A stretch of DNA of 64,000 nt. Source: Salmonella enterica subsp. diarizonae (lineage in GTDB: Bacteria > Pseudomonadota > Gammaproteobacteria > Enterobacterales > Enterobacteriaceae). Shown here in pieces: positions 1 to 8,190 of this stretch. How positions within the stretch are numbered: position 1 is the stretch's first letter; each line of letters starts with the position of its first letter. Where the stretch lies: NCBI RefSeq assembly GCF_008692785.1, contig NZ_VXJV01000006.1, positions 62,001-126,000 of the forward strand, given 5' to 3'. The notes beneath the pieces were generated by a model, which was given only the letters and a program-made list of their open reading frames with translations, made no database searches and had not been told where the DNA came from. The position numbers and the translations under genes are program-made.

Positions 1-224
1 TTAAAGAGCGCATTTTGCTGACCATTCCCCCCGGCAGCCAGGCAGGCCAGCGGTTGCGTATTAAAGGCAAAGGATTAGCCAGTAAAAAACACACAGGCGA
101 TCTCTATGCCGTCATCAAAATCGTTATGCCGCCGAAACCCGATGAGAAGACAGCCGCCCTGTGGCAACAACTGGCGGACGCGCAGTCGTCCTTTAATCCA
201 CGCCAGCAATGGGGGAAAGCATAA
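1..224 (+). CDS. cbpA: CbpA, DnaJ-like co-chaperone, C-terminal part
   Basis: This is the 3' end of a gene that begins before the window; the first full codon is at base 3. About 73 residues remain. They match the end of the substrate-binding beta domain of CbpA, with the [15 protein letters not shown] segment typical of DnaJ-family C-terminal domains. CbpA is a DnaJ homologue that works with DnaK and binds curved DNA in stationary phase. Its stop codon (222-224) overlaps the first base of cbpM. That cbpA-cbpM coupling is the main reason for calling CbpA rather than another DnaJ-like protein. Confidence 0.9.
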   Translation, partial: KERILLTIPPGSQAGQRLRIKGKGLASKKHTGDLYAVIKIVMPPKPDEKTAALWQQLADAQSSFNPRQQWGKA

Positions 225-529
225 TGGCTAACATCACTGTCACCTTTACCATCACCGAATTTTGTTTGCACACCGGCGTGACGGAAGAGGAGCTGAACGA
301 AATCGTCGGACTTGGCGTGATTGAACCTTACGAGAATGATAATGCCGACTGGCAATTCGACGATCGCGCAGCGAGCGTGGTACAACGTGCGCTACGCTTA
401 CGCGAGGAGCTGGCGCTCGACTGGCCAGGGATCGCGGTCGCGTTAACGCTGCTGGAAGAGAATTCACGGCTGCGCGAAGAAAACCGACTCCTGCTGCAAC
501 GCCTTTCTCGCTTTATCTCTCATCCTTAA
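224..529 (+). CDS. cbpM: CbpM, chaperone modulator of CbpA
   Basis: A 101-residue protein of the MerR-like HTH/CbpM family. CbpM binds the J-domain of CbpA and inhibits both its co-chaperone and DNA-binding activities. I place the start at ATG 224 (MANITVTF...), which overlaps the cbpA stop and has a GGGGGA ribosome-binding site at 211-216; an in-frame ATG at 209 is less likely. The N-terminal [21 protein letters not shown] segment is the winged-helix-like part. The C-terminal [14 protein letters not shown] segment is predicted coiled coil. The length is as expected for the family. Confidence 0.93.
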   Translation: MANITVTFTITEFCLHTGVTEEELNEIVGLGVIEPYENDNADWQFDDRAASVVQRALRLREELALDWPGIAVALTLLEENSRLREENRLLLQRLSRFISHP

Positions 530-1183
530 TCCGCAATAAAGGCAATAAACCGCGGGTGGGCTTTCAGCCCGCCTCGGATTTATATGCACCTGATAAAATA
601 CCAGAACGCATCTGACGCGCTCCACCAACTGAAGATATATAGTCTTACACAACGCCTGCGGCCTGTTCAACAAACCACCAATGTTATGAATTAATGCACC
701 ATTAAGAACCTCATCGTTTAAATAAAGACCAGCCGCAAGTTCACATGTTTTAGATGTTTTTGTTATTTTTACACGCCAGCATTCATTTATTGTCTGAAGA
801 ATATATTCTTTCGCTGTTTCGTACTCCCTGGTTGATACACATCTTCTTCCTGCCAATATCCGGTAAAATGTGCCGCTGCGTTTACAGGTTGCGGTATTTA
901 TAAATAAGAAAGACAACAGACACTTACAGTTTAATTATTGAGCATTATAACATCCCCTGCTGTCCAATATTTACACCGATACTAAAACACAAAAATGTAA
1001 TAGAATGTAAACAAAATAAGAGCATACAATAAATAACTTATTAAAAAATCAATATAAATGGAGTGGTCAATAAAAAACGATCGTTTTCAACGAGTTATGT
1101 TTTTCAGATTTTCATCTATCCTGAATAGGCTTGCGAAAAATGTAATTTACACCATTGACTATTTCACTTAAAAGGTTTCTGTA
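530..1183. other. AT-rich intergenic stretch after cbpM
   Basis: Apart from the possible terminator near 551-580 I see no convincing gene. A long open frame on the minus strand (464-916) begins with TTG, lacks a ribosome-binding site and runs into the antisense of cbpM, so I do not call it. The sequence from about 920 to 1180 is strongly AT-rich, which is typical of acquired, H-NS-bound DNA in Salmonella. Confidence 0.4.
551..580 (+). terminator. Possible terminator after cbpAM
   Basis: GGTGGGCT-TTC-AGCCCGCC forms an 8-bp stem (one G-U pair) about 25 bases after the cbpM stop, but only a short T run follows. The position fits; the strength is uncertain. Confidence 0.4.
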
Positions 1184-1546
1184 ATGGAATGGAAGGTCGT
1201 TGATACAGTTATAAGCCCCTCTACCGGAGTGTCATTCTCATGCATACATAGCCTAAAAAATCTTAGATTGACCTTATGGTATCAGGCAGATGTTTACATG
1301 CCTCCTGGTAGCATTATCATACCCTTTAATAAGGGGGTCTTAATAAACGATAAACTTTATCCCGTTACTGTTTACAACGTTACCAGGTTTAATCCTGTAC
1401 TATGGAAATCGCTTAAAGAAAATAGCCACTGTCCTGGTACCTGCAATCCAAAACCAGAAACCTGCAATTATCCTTTCGAGTGTCTGGTGTCCGTTTGTCC
1501 ATTTGGTTTAACCAGAAATATTCAAATAGATAATAAGAAAGTTTAG
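1184..1546 (+). CDS. Orphan Cys-rich hypothetical protein
   Basis: A 120-residue protein that I do not recognise. ATG 1184 has a good ribosome-binding site (AAAAGG, 8 bases upstream). No signal peptide or membrane segment is evident. Six cysteines are visible, five of them in the last third (HCPGTCNPKPETC followed by ECLVSVC), a spacing that could bind metal or form disulfides. The gene is AT-rich and flanked on both sides by several hundred AT-rich bases without genes, so horizontal acquisition is likely. No partner gene is adjacent. It could be a regulator target or a secreted protein, but nothing in the sequence decides this. Confidence 0.55.
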   Translation: MEWKVVDTVISPSTGVSFSCIHSLKNLRLTLWYQADVYMPPGSIIIPFNKGVLINDKLYPVTVYNVTRFNPVLWKSLKENSHCPGTCNPKPETCNYPFECLVSVCPFGLTRNIQIDNKKV

Positions 1547-1899
1547 GAAATAAAGTATGCATAAGCTATGCTACTGATTAAGTGTATTCGCGCACGTTTG
1601 CAGTATTTTGCAGTTAAATATGTTTGATATAAAAATTGTCCAGTTCGGATATTTTTTGATTTGTTTAATCTAACCTTCACTTTGGCAACGATGAGCCGGT
1701 ACACAGGATATTACTGATGGCCGGCAGACAAAGAAACGCATTGCTTTTAACACTGTATAAATTCCATCCGTGACATTCTTATTTAGTAATATTTCACCAG
1801 AGCAATTATCTTACCTTTATTCTGCATAAAAATCAGCAAGTAGTGTTTAGAAAAAATAATGTTTCAGACGAAAAGATCTACGCGTCATGCTGATCGCCA
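1547..1899. other. AT-rich gene-free stretch
   Basis: About 350 bases between the orphan gene and the terminator of the metallo-beta-lactamase gene. I see no open frame with a credible start, and no RNA gene I recognise. Confidence 0.4.
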
Positions 1900-1936
1900 A
1901 AAACATAACGGACTGACATCATGTCAGCCCGTTGGT
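1900..1936 (-). terminator. Rho-independent terminator of the MBL gene
   Basis: An almost perfect 13-bp inverted repeat at 1907-1933 (AACGGACTGACAT / ATGTCAGCCCGTT, one mismatch). On the minus strand it is followed by TATGTTTTTG. It lies about 20 bases beyond the stop of the gene ending at 1955. Confidence 0.7.
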
Positions 1937-1954
1937 TTACCCCTCCCCTGATGT

Positions 1955-2893
1955 TTACGGTACGCTTAGCGTCATATTGTCATGACCGACAATGACAGGA
2001 CCCGGGTAATTTTTCATGGCTTCCTGTTGCCAGACGTCATCCGCAACCGTCGCAGGCACCAGATGACTTAACACCAGTTTTTTCACGTGGGCCTCGCGAG
2101 CAATCTTACCTACGTCTTCAATCGTGGTGTGATGCGACGCAATCGCTTCAGCAAGCGTTTTTCCGTTGCCAATACTATTAGCCAGTTTTGCTACCGAAGG
2201 GACATGTACCGCCTCATGTACCAGGATATCCGCCCCCTGAGCGAATGTTGCAAGCGGCGGAAACCAGGACGTATCGCCAGAGAAGACGATTCGCTTACCC
2301 TGGGTATCAAAACGGTAAGCGAACGCTTCACCGTCCGGGAAAGGGGAATGAGGCACTTTCAGCGCGCTTATTGTGACCAGTTCATCTTTATAGATGACGC
2401 CCTGGCCAATATCTGTCGCCTTAACCAGGTTGCGCGGATCGGGTTTCCCCTCTTCTTCCATGCGTAGCGTGATATCCCGGTCAAAGACTTTCCAGCTAGC
2501 CTTCGTCATCGCCTGGGTTCCCGGCGGGCCATAAACCTGTATGGTATGGTCTTTCAGGCCACTTGCCCAGGCATTCATCAGCAAGGAAGGATAATCCAGT
2601 ATGTGGTCGCTGTGCAGATGGGTGAGCAAAATAGTATTGATGCTGCGCAGTGGAATGCCATTTTTCACCAGTTGCAGACTGGCACCGTAGCCGGCATCTA
2701 TCAGCCATATTTTATCGCCGATAGTGAGCGCCGTAGCTTGCGGTAGTCTGGCCGTATTGAGCAAAGAAGGTCCGCCTTTGGTGCCCAGTAAAACAATTTT
2801 GATCTCTTGAGGCGCAGGAGCCCCGACAGCAATGGCAAGGTGACTTTGCGCCAGCATACAAACCGCCAGCATAGCGACGCTATTTTTCATCAT
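1955..2893 (-). CDS. Periplasmic metallo-beta-lactamase-fold hydrolase
   Basis: A 312-residue MBL-fold protein. The start at 2893 (MMKNSVAMLAVC...) is chosen because AGAAGAG lies 7 bases upstream and because it gives a signal peptide ending near AIAVGA. The zinc motif THLHSDH is at residues 91-97. Further downstream are GDTSWFPP, the HEAVHV segment and a late SHLVP histidine, as in RNase Z/arylsulfatase-type MBL enzymes. The substrate is unknown. The gene lies 13 bases after hpaA on the same strand, so it is probably co-transcribed with the end of the hpa operon and may act on an aromatic ester or lactone. That role is inference from position only. Confidence 0.8.
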   Translation of the reverse strand: MMKNSVAMLAVCMLAQSHLAIAVGAPAPQEIKIVLLGTKGGPSLLNTARLPQATALTIGDKIWLIDAGYGASLQLVKNGIPLRSINTILLTHLHSDHILDYPSLLMNAWASGLKDHTIQVYGPPGTQAMTKASWKVFDRDITLRMEEEGKPDPRNLVKATDIGQGVIYKDELVTISALKVPHSPFPDGEAFAYRFDTQGKRIVFSGDTSWFPPLATFAQGADILVHEAVHVPSVAKLANSIGNGKTLAEAIASHHTTIEDVGKIAREAHVKKLVLSHLVPATVADDVWQQEAMKNYPGPVIVGHDNMTLSVP

Positions 2894-2906
2894 GTTTTTA
2901 CTCTTC

Positions 2907-3803
2907 TTAGTTAAGGAAAGAGGGAACTTCACGTTGGCGAAACTGCGAGGGAGAACAGCCGGCAAGGCGATTAAAAAAACGGGCGAAATAAGCCGGATCT
3001 TTAAAACCTAATTGCCAGGCGATCTCGTTGACAGCATTGTCGGAAAAAAGTAGCAGTCGTTTCGCCTCGCGTAATTGCCGATCAAAAATCAGGCGCTTAG
3101 GAGGGCGATTAGCAAAGCGGCGGCAAATATCGGTCAGGCGAGATTCGGTAATATGCAGCTCGCAGGCATAATCGGGCACCGTCCAGTGCTGGTGGAAGTG
3201 GTTATCAATTAACAAGGTAAAGCGCTGAAAGAGTTTCAATTCACCGCGCATCCCGGTTGCGGCGTGATCGTCCAGCTTCGCATTGCGTAACAGCAGAGTA
3301 AATACCGCCTGCGCCAGTAGCACCAGTGTATGTTCGCAGCCAGCCAGTTGTTCCGTGGACTCCCGCTCAATTAGCTGCCAGTAATGTTTGAGCGCCGCCA
3401 GTTCGTTGGGTTTATCCGCCAGAGACAGACAGATTCCCGGCAGGCCGAAGGCCTCTCTGGTACCGGGATAAAGCACTTCCAGCAGCGGCCAAACCAGCTC
3501 TTCGCGTACCGTCAGAACATGACCATCGCTATCCGATTCGGTAATAAAAGCATGCGGCACCGAGGGCGGCGTTAGCACAAATAGCGGCGCCTGCACCGAA
3601 TAGCGATGATCGTCGAGCTGTAGCTCAATCTGGCCGGTATCAAGAAAGTGCATTTGAAAAAACTGGTCGTGGCGATGCGCCTGCATATCACGACCAAAGA
3701 AATCCGCCATACGAGCAAACGACTGATAATGCACATCGTTACTGCCCATGCTTTCGTCATACTCTTTGCTGATATCAATATTGGCGATCGCACGTTGGCA
3801 CAT
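2907..3803 (-). CDS. hpaA: HpaA, AraC-family activator of 4-hydroxyphenylacetate hydroxylase
   Basis: A 298-residue regulator that matches HpaA almost throughout. The N-terminal cupin ligand-binding domain (about 30-115, including HRHDQFFQMHFLDTGQIEL) is followed by a C-terminal AraC double helix-turn-helix (about 195-290, with the AYFARFFNRLAGCSPSQFR signature). HpaA senses 4-hydroxyphenylacetate and activates hpaBC. In this Salmonella arrangement it is the last hpa gene on the minus strand, 9 bases after hpaX, and far from hpaBC. Confidence 0.95.
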   Translation of the reverse strand: MCQRAIANIDISKEYDESMGSNDVHYQSFARMADFFGRDMQAHRHDQFFQMHFLDTGQIELQLDDHRYSVQAPLFVLTPPSVPHAFITESDSDGHVLTVREELVWPLLEVLYPGTREAFGLPGICLSLADKPNELAALKHYWQLIERESTEQLAGCEHTLVLLAQAVFTLLLRNAKLDDHAATGMRGELKLFQRFTLLIDNHFHQHWTVPDYACELHITESRLTDICRRFANRPPKRLIFDRQLREAKRLLLFSDNAVNEIAWQLGFKDPAYFARFFNRLAGCSPSQFRQREVPSFLN

Positions 3804-3812
3804 AGTTTCTCC

Positions 3813-5189
3813 TCAAGGGGTGGCGCGCGGACGCGATGCTTTCATGGGAATGAGCCAGATAATGGCAGCGCCGACGACTAACAGAGAAGCGACAAACCAG
3901 AGTCCGCTATTGAAGCTACCGGTGATATCTTTTAGCCAGCCAATCATAAATGGGCTGAGTGCGGAGCCAATATTGCCGGTGGCATTGATGACCGCAATGC
4001 CTATCGCCCTGGCGCGTAAACTGATCGACTGATCCGGCGTGGTCCAGAAGATCGCCATCGCGCTAAAGGAACCCGTGGATGCCATCACGATCCCCAGGAG
4101 CTGGATCAGGTTATGGTCGGTCGCCGACGCCAGCAGCCAGCCCGCGGCGGCAAACAGGAACGGCAGCGCAGTGTGATGTTTACGCTCTTGATGTTTGTCC
4201 GAATGGCGGCTCCAGTAAATCATACCCAGAATAGTACAAATCTGCGGGATCGCCGCCAGCAGGCCGATGGTGATATTGCTGCTGCCTTCATTAAAACTTT
4301 TCAGGATTTGCGGCGTCCAGATACTAATGGCGCTAAGCGTATTGGTAAGGCAAAAATAGGCCAGCGTATACATCAGTACAATTGGCGTGAATACTTCGCG
4401 CCACAGACTACGCTGCTGCATGGCGTTATGGCTGATGGACCCTTCCGGCTGAACCAGCGTCAGGCGGTCATTATCCATCATCTCCTGCAAACATTTTTTA
4501 TCCTCTTTCGTCAGCCATTTGGCTTTTGCCGGGGTATCATCCAGGTAAAACCAGACCATAATGCCTAACAAAACTGACGGAAATCCTTCCAACAGGAATA
4601 ACCACTGCCATCCATGCAGATTGAATATACCGTCCAGCGATAAAATATAGCCGGAGACAATCGACCCCAACGCGGTAGTGGCCGGCATGGCAATCATAAA
4701 TAACGCGTTGGCGCGGGCGCGGAAAAACGCCGGGAACCAGTAGGTTAAATAGAGCAATATTCCTGGCAAAAAGCCCGCTTCGGTAATGCCCACCAGCATT
4801 CGCAGCACATACAGGCTTTTCGGTCCCACCGCGAACATCGTGGCGGTAGATGCAATACCCCATAGCACCATAATGGTCGCAATCCAGCGGCGCGCGCCGA
4901 CGATGCTCAACATCACGTTGCTGGGAATGCCGAAAATGACGTAGGTGGCGTAAAACAACGTTGTGGCAAGGCCAAACATGGTGGCGCTTAACCCCAGATC
5001 CTGCCCCATCGTCAACCCGGCAAAGCCGATGTTAATACGGTCTAAAAACGAGAAGATAAACAACACGAATAAAAATACGATCAGTCGGCGGAACAGTTTA
5101 TTTATGACGGTTTGTTGACCCGTGCTGAGCGTTTTGTGCGAACTGACAGACTCAGGGCTTTCCGGAAGTGCAGATGATGTGTCGCTCAT
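3813..5189 (-). CDS. hpaX: HpaX, 4-hydroxyphenylacetate permease (MFS)
   Basis: A 458-residue major facilitator of the anion:cation symporter group, with about 12 membrane helices and a central hydrophilic loop near 225-255. The motif RINIGFAGLTMGQDLGLS after TM1 is typical of HpaX/tartrate/galactonate carriers. It imports 4-hydroxyphenylacetate across the inner membrane. It lies between hpaI and hpaA on the same strand. Confidence 0.95.
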   Translation of the reverse strand: MSDTSSALPESPESVSSHKTLSTGQQTVINKLFRRLIVFLFVLFIFSFLDRINIGFAGLTMGQDLGLSATMFGLATTLFYATYVIFGIPSNVMLSIVGARRWIATIMVLWGIASTATMFAVGPKSLYVLRMLVGITEAGFLPGILLYLTYWFPAFFRARANALFMIAMPATTALGSIVSGYILSLDGIFNLHGWQWLFLLEGFPSVLLGIMVWFYLDDTPAKAKWLTKEDKKCLQEMMDNDRLTLVQPEGSISHNAMQQRSLWREVFTPIVLMYTLAYFCLTNTLSAISIWTPQILKSFNEGSSNITIGLLAAIPQICTILGMIYWSRHSDKHQERKHHTALPFLFAAAGWLLASATDHNLIQLLGIVMASTGSFSAMAIFWTTPDQSISLRARAIGIAVINATGNIGSALSPFMIGWLKDITGSFNSGLWFVASLLVVGAAIIWLIPMKASRPRATP

Positions 5190-5228
5190 TTTTTTTCCTC
5201 TGATGGGAATTTTTGTAGGGTACTACGG

Positions 5229-5261
5229 GTTACCCGGTGGCGCTGCGCCATCCGGCCAGGC
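5229..5261. repeat. REP-like element between hpaI and hpaX
   Basis: ACCCGGTGGCGCTGCGCCATCC followed by GGCCAGGC is an imperfect palindrome of the enterobacterial REP class. It sits in the 72-base gap between hpaI and hpaX and could limit 3' decay or read-through, lowering hpaX/hpaA expression relative to hpaGEDFHI. Confidence 0.7.
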
Positions 5262-6056
5262 TTAATAGACGCCGGACGAACCGGACATGTTGTTTTTTTC
5301 TGTGCCAAAGCGCGCCGCCAGCGCCTGTGCGCCGCGCGCCAGCAGCGTGGTGTCAACGCCGACGGCGACAAATAGCGCCCCCAGATCCAGATAACGTTTC
5401 GCCAGTTGTTCATTGGCCATCAGAATCCCCGGCGCTTTCCCCGCCGCGCGTATCTGCACGATGGCGTTCTCAATCGCCGCCTGCACTTCCGGGTGCTGCG
5501 GGTTTCCGGCAAAGCCCATATCGGCGCTAAGATCCGCCGGGCCAATAAACACGCCGTCAATACCATCCACATCGAGAATTGACGCCAGATTGCTCATCGC
5601 CTCACGCGTTTCAATCTGCACCAGTACGCACATGGCGTCGTTGGCCTGGTGGAGATAGTCCGGAATGCGATTCCAGCGCGATGCCCGCGCCAGCGCGCTA
5701 CCCACGCCGCGAATACCGGCAGGCGGATAACGCGTAGCCGCCACGGCCTTTCGCGCTTCATCGGCATTCTGCACCATCGGTACCAGCAGAGTTTGCGCGC
5801 CGACGTCAAGCAGTTGCTTAATCTGTACCGGATCGTTCCACGACGGACGCACCACCGGCTGGCTGAGATAGGGCGCAATCGCCTGCAACTGGGTCAACAC
5901 CGTCTGCACGTTGTTTGGCGCGTGTTCACCGTCAATCAGTAGCCAGTCGAAGCCGGTGCCCGCTAACAGTTCGGCGCTATAACTGTTGGCAAGCCCCAGC
6001 CACAAACCGATTTGCGGGCGTCCCGCTTTTAACGCGTCTTTGAAAGCATTTTTCAT
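5262..6056 (-). CDS. hpaI: HpaI, 4-hydroxy-2-oxoheptane-1,7-dioate aldolase
   Basis: A 264-residue class II pyruvate aldolase of the HpcH/HpaI family. It splits 4-hydroxy-2-oxo-heptane-1,7-dioate into pyruvate and succinic semialdehyde, the last step of the pathway. Catalytic His45 (IDGEHAPNN) and Arg70 (VVRPSW) are present, as are the later Glu and Asp metal ligands (QIETRE; GPADLS). ATG 6056 gives the standard N-terminus [12 protein letters not shown]; the open frame extends further upstream but would overlap hpaH. Confidence 0.95.
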   Translation of the reverse strand: MKNAFKDALKAGRPQIGLWLGLANSYSAELLAGTGFDWLLIDGEHAPNNVQTVLTQLQAIAPYLSQPVVRPSWNDPVQIKQLLDVGAQTLLVPMVQNADEARKAVAATRYPPAGIRGVGSALARASRWNRIPDYLHQANDAMCVLVQIETREAMSNLASILDVDGIDGVFIGPADLSADMGFAGNPQHPEVQAAIENAIVQIRAAGKAPGILMANEQLAKRYLDLGALFVAVGVDTTLLARGAQALAARFGTEKNNMSGSSGVY

Positions 6057-6066
6057 CGTTTTTTCC

Positions 6067-6870
6067 TTACACAAACCGGCAACTGATCGCACCCATGTTG
6101 CCATAGTCGACATGGAAGGTGTCACCCTTGCGCGCCGGTACCGGGCGGGTGAACGAGCCGCCGAGGATGATTTGCCCGGCTTCAAGCTGGACATCGTAGG
6201 GAGCAAGCTTGTTCGCCAGCCACGCCACGCCGTTGGCCGGATGATTCAGCACGCCTGCGGCGACGCCGGTCTCTTCGATCACGCCGTTGCGATAGAGCAG
6301 CGCGGAGATCCAGCGCAGATCCAGCTCGTCTGGCTTGATGGGACGACCTCCGAGGATCACCCCGGCGTTAGCGGCGTTGTCGGAAATAGTGTCGAACACT
6401 TTGCGTGGGCGCTGGGTTTCCGGGTCGATGTTGTGGCTACGAGCGTCAATCAATTCCAGCGCCGGAATCACATAATCCGTGGCGTTGTAGACGTCAAACA
6501 GCGTGCAGTGGGGGCCGCGCAGCGGTTTCGCCAGCACGAACGCCAGCTCCACTTCAATACGCGGGACGATAAAACGGTCGGTGGGGATATCGCCGCCGTC
6601 ATGGAAGAACATATCGTCAAGCAGCGCGCCGTAATCCGGTTCGCTGATTTGCGAGCTTGCCTGCATCGCTTTCGAGGTCAGGCCGATTTTGTGGCCTTTG
6701 AGCGTGCGCCCTTCGGCAATCTTGATATTGACCCATTCACGCTGTACGGCATAGGCATCTTCAATAGTAATGTTGGGATAATCCAGCGACACTGCGCGAA
6801 TCTGTTCACGCTGTTTTTCAGCCTGATTAAGTCGCTGGGCGATCAGGGTATGGGTCTGTTTATCGAGCAT
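6067..6870 (-). CDS. hpaH: HpaH, 2-oxo-hept-4-ene-1,7-dioate hydratase
   Basis: A 267-residue member of the fumarylacetoacetate hydrolase-like hydratase family (related to MhpD). It adds water to 2-oxo-hept-4-ene-1,7-dioate. Acidic metal-binding residues are visible in [12 protein letters not shown] and in [10 protein letters not shown], and the [12 protein letters not shown] segment is typical. It ends 10 bases before hpaI and is part of the hpaGEDFHI transcript. Confidence 0.95.
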   Translation of the reverse strand: MLDKQTHTLIAQRLNQAEKQREQIRAVSLDYPNITIEDAYAVQREWVNIKIAEGRTLKGHKIGLTSKAMQASSQISEPDYGALLDDMFFHDGGDIPTDRFIVPRIEVELAFVLAKPLRGPHCTLFDVYNATDYVIPALELIDARSHNIDPETQRPRKVFDTISDNAANAGVILGGRPIKPDELDLRWISALLYRNGVIEETGVAAGVLNHPANGVAWLANKLAPYDVQLEAGQIILGGSFTRPVPARKGDTFHVDYGNMGAISCRFV

Positions 6871-6891
6871 AGTGTTTCCTGTGACATTGCA

Positions 6892-6940
6892 TTACCGGAT
6901 AGCGTTCGTCTATCCGGCCTACGGTTTTCGGCCGGGCAAT
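6892..6940. repeat. REP-like element between hpaF and hpaH
   Basis: CCGGATAGCGTTCGTCTATCC followed by GGCCTACGG...CGGCCGGGC is a REP-type palindrome. It fills most of the 77-base gap between hpaF and hpaH, whereas the other gaps among the catabolic genes are 10 bases or less. Confidence 0.75.
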
Positions 6941-6947
6941 TTGCACG

Positions 6948-7328
6948 CTATTTAAATAACGCGTGTACGTTGTTTTGTTTGTAATTGAGCGTCGGATGTA
7001 ACTCGGCAATCTCAAATGACAGCGCCAGATAGCGGCTCTCCATCAGAGCGGCGAAGTGGGCTTTAATCAGCCCAAACAACATGTTGCCTACCTCCTGACG
7101 GCTTTCCAGGCTGCGCCCGGCACCGATTTTCAGCGTCATATGCACGAAGGCGTAATCATGCTTATCGTCAGCCATCTGCCAGGTGTCCAGCCAGTGGGCG
7201 CGGCTACGGATGCCGCCCATCGGGAAAATACCAGTGGCGGCCAGCGCCTCGTTCACCTTGCTGAACAGGCCGGGTAAATCAGCCTGCTCACGAATATTTT
7301 CAGTACATTCAGCAATAAAGTGCGGCAT
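6948..7328 (-). CDS. hpaF: HpaF, 5-carboxymethyl-2-hydroxymuconate isomerase
   Basis: A 126-residue enzyme of the tautomerase superfamily. I choose ATG 7328 so that Pro follows Met (MPHFIAECTENIREQ): the processed N-terminal proline is the catalytic base in this family. A GTG two codons upstream would bury it. It isomerises the semialdehyde-derived 5-carboxymethyl-2-hydroxymuconate. It lies 9 bases after hpaD. Confidence 0.95.
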   Translation of the reverse strand: MPHFIAECTENIREQADLPGLFSKVNEALAATGIFPMGGIRSRAHWLDTWQMADDKHDYAFVHMTLKIGAGRSLESRQEVGNMLFGLIKAHFAALMESRYLALSFEIAELHPTLNYKQNNVHALFK

Positions 7329-7337
7329 AAACACTCC

Positions 7338-8189
7338 TTACGCAGGCAGCGGGAAAACGGCGTTCACCTGGCCGGTACCGGAGCTGGCGAACAGATCGGT
7401 GATGAACTCTACCTTGCCGTCGTATTTGTCCCAGCCCAGCATTCCCAGCAGCATTACTGTGTCGTGCATGTTGCCTTCGCCGTAGCAGTAGTCGGCGTAC
7501 TCCGGCAACATGGTACAAAATTCCTTAAATTTGCCCTCGCGCCACAGCTTGACCACGCGCTCGTCCATCTGATGATCGAACTCGCGGGTATAGCTGTTCA
7601 TCCCCTCTTCTGCCCGTTGGTCGTCAATAAAACGGTGCGACAGAGAACCACTGGCGAATACCGCTACGGTACCGTCATATTTCTCAATCGCCTTGAGAAT
7701 TGCTTCGCCCAGTCTGCGACTGTCGGCAAAGTCATGAACAGTACAGAACGCCGAGATGGAGACCACTTTGAAGTGCTTGTCGCTGTTCATGTAGCGCATC
7801 GGTACCAGCGTGCCATACTCCAGCTTCAGGCTCGGGATGTTGTGCGCTTTGGCGCGCACGCCCAGTTTGACCGCTTCGTCGGCGATAAGGTGGCCCAGCT
7901 CCGGGTTGCCGTCATAGTCGTAAGTCATATCGCGAATAAAATGCGGCAGTTCGTTGCTGGTATAGACCCCCCGGAAATAGTCGGCACAGTTAATGTGGTA
8001 GGCGCTGTTCACCAGCCAGTGGGTGTCGAATACGATAATGGTGTCGACGCCCATTTCGCGGCAACGCTTGCCAATCTCAATATGCCCATCAATGGCTGCC
8101 TGACGACAACCGTGATTTTTTCCCGGCAGTTCAGAAAGATACATTGACGGCACGTGGGTGATTTTTGCTGCTAACGCTAACTTGCCCAT
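7338..8189 (-). CDS. hpaD: HpaD, 3,4-dihydroxyphenylacetate 2,3-dioxygenase
   Basis: A 283-residue class III (LigB-like) extradiol dioxygenase that opens the ring of homoprotocatechuate using non-haem iron. Metal-ligand histidines are recognisable in the FDTHWLVNSAYH region, and a further conserved His is in SGSLSHRF. It is separated from hpaE by one base. It is the ring-cleaving step that commits the substrate to the meta pathway. Confidence 0.95.
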   Translation of the reverse strand: MGKLALAAKITHVPSMYLSELPGKNHGCRQAAIDGHIEIGKRCREMGVDTIIVFDTHWLVNSAYHINCADYFRGVYTSNELPHFIRDMTYDYDGNPELGHLIADEAVKLGVRAKAHNIPSLKLEYGTLVPMRYMNSDKHFKVVSISAFCTVHDFADSRRLGEAILKAIEKYDGTVAVFASGSLSHRFIDDQRAEEGMNSYTREFDHQMDERVVKLWREGKFKEFCTMLPEYADYCYGEGNMHDTVMLLGMLGWDKYDGKVEFITDLFASSGTGQVNAVFPLPA

Positions 8190-8190
8190 A

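Noticed and set aside
464..916. 150-codon minus-strand open frame
   Set aside because: It starts with TTG without a ribosome-binding site, and its last 22 codons are antisense to cbpM. The composition is not clearly protein-like.
5986..6984. 332-codon plus-strand frame opposite hpaH
   Set aside because: Antisense of hpaI/hpaH; no family match and no ribosome-binding site.
7320..8147. Long plus-strand frame opposite hpaD
   Set aside because: It is the shadow of the well-identified hpaD gene; GC-rich codon bias opens antisense frames.
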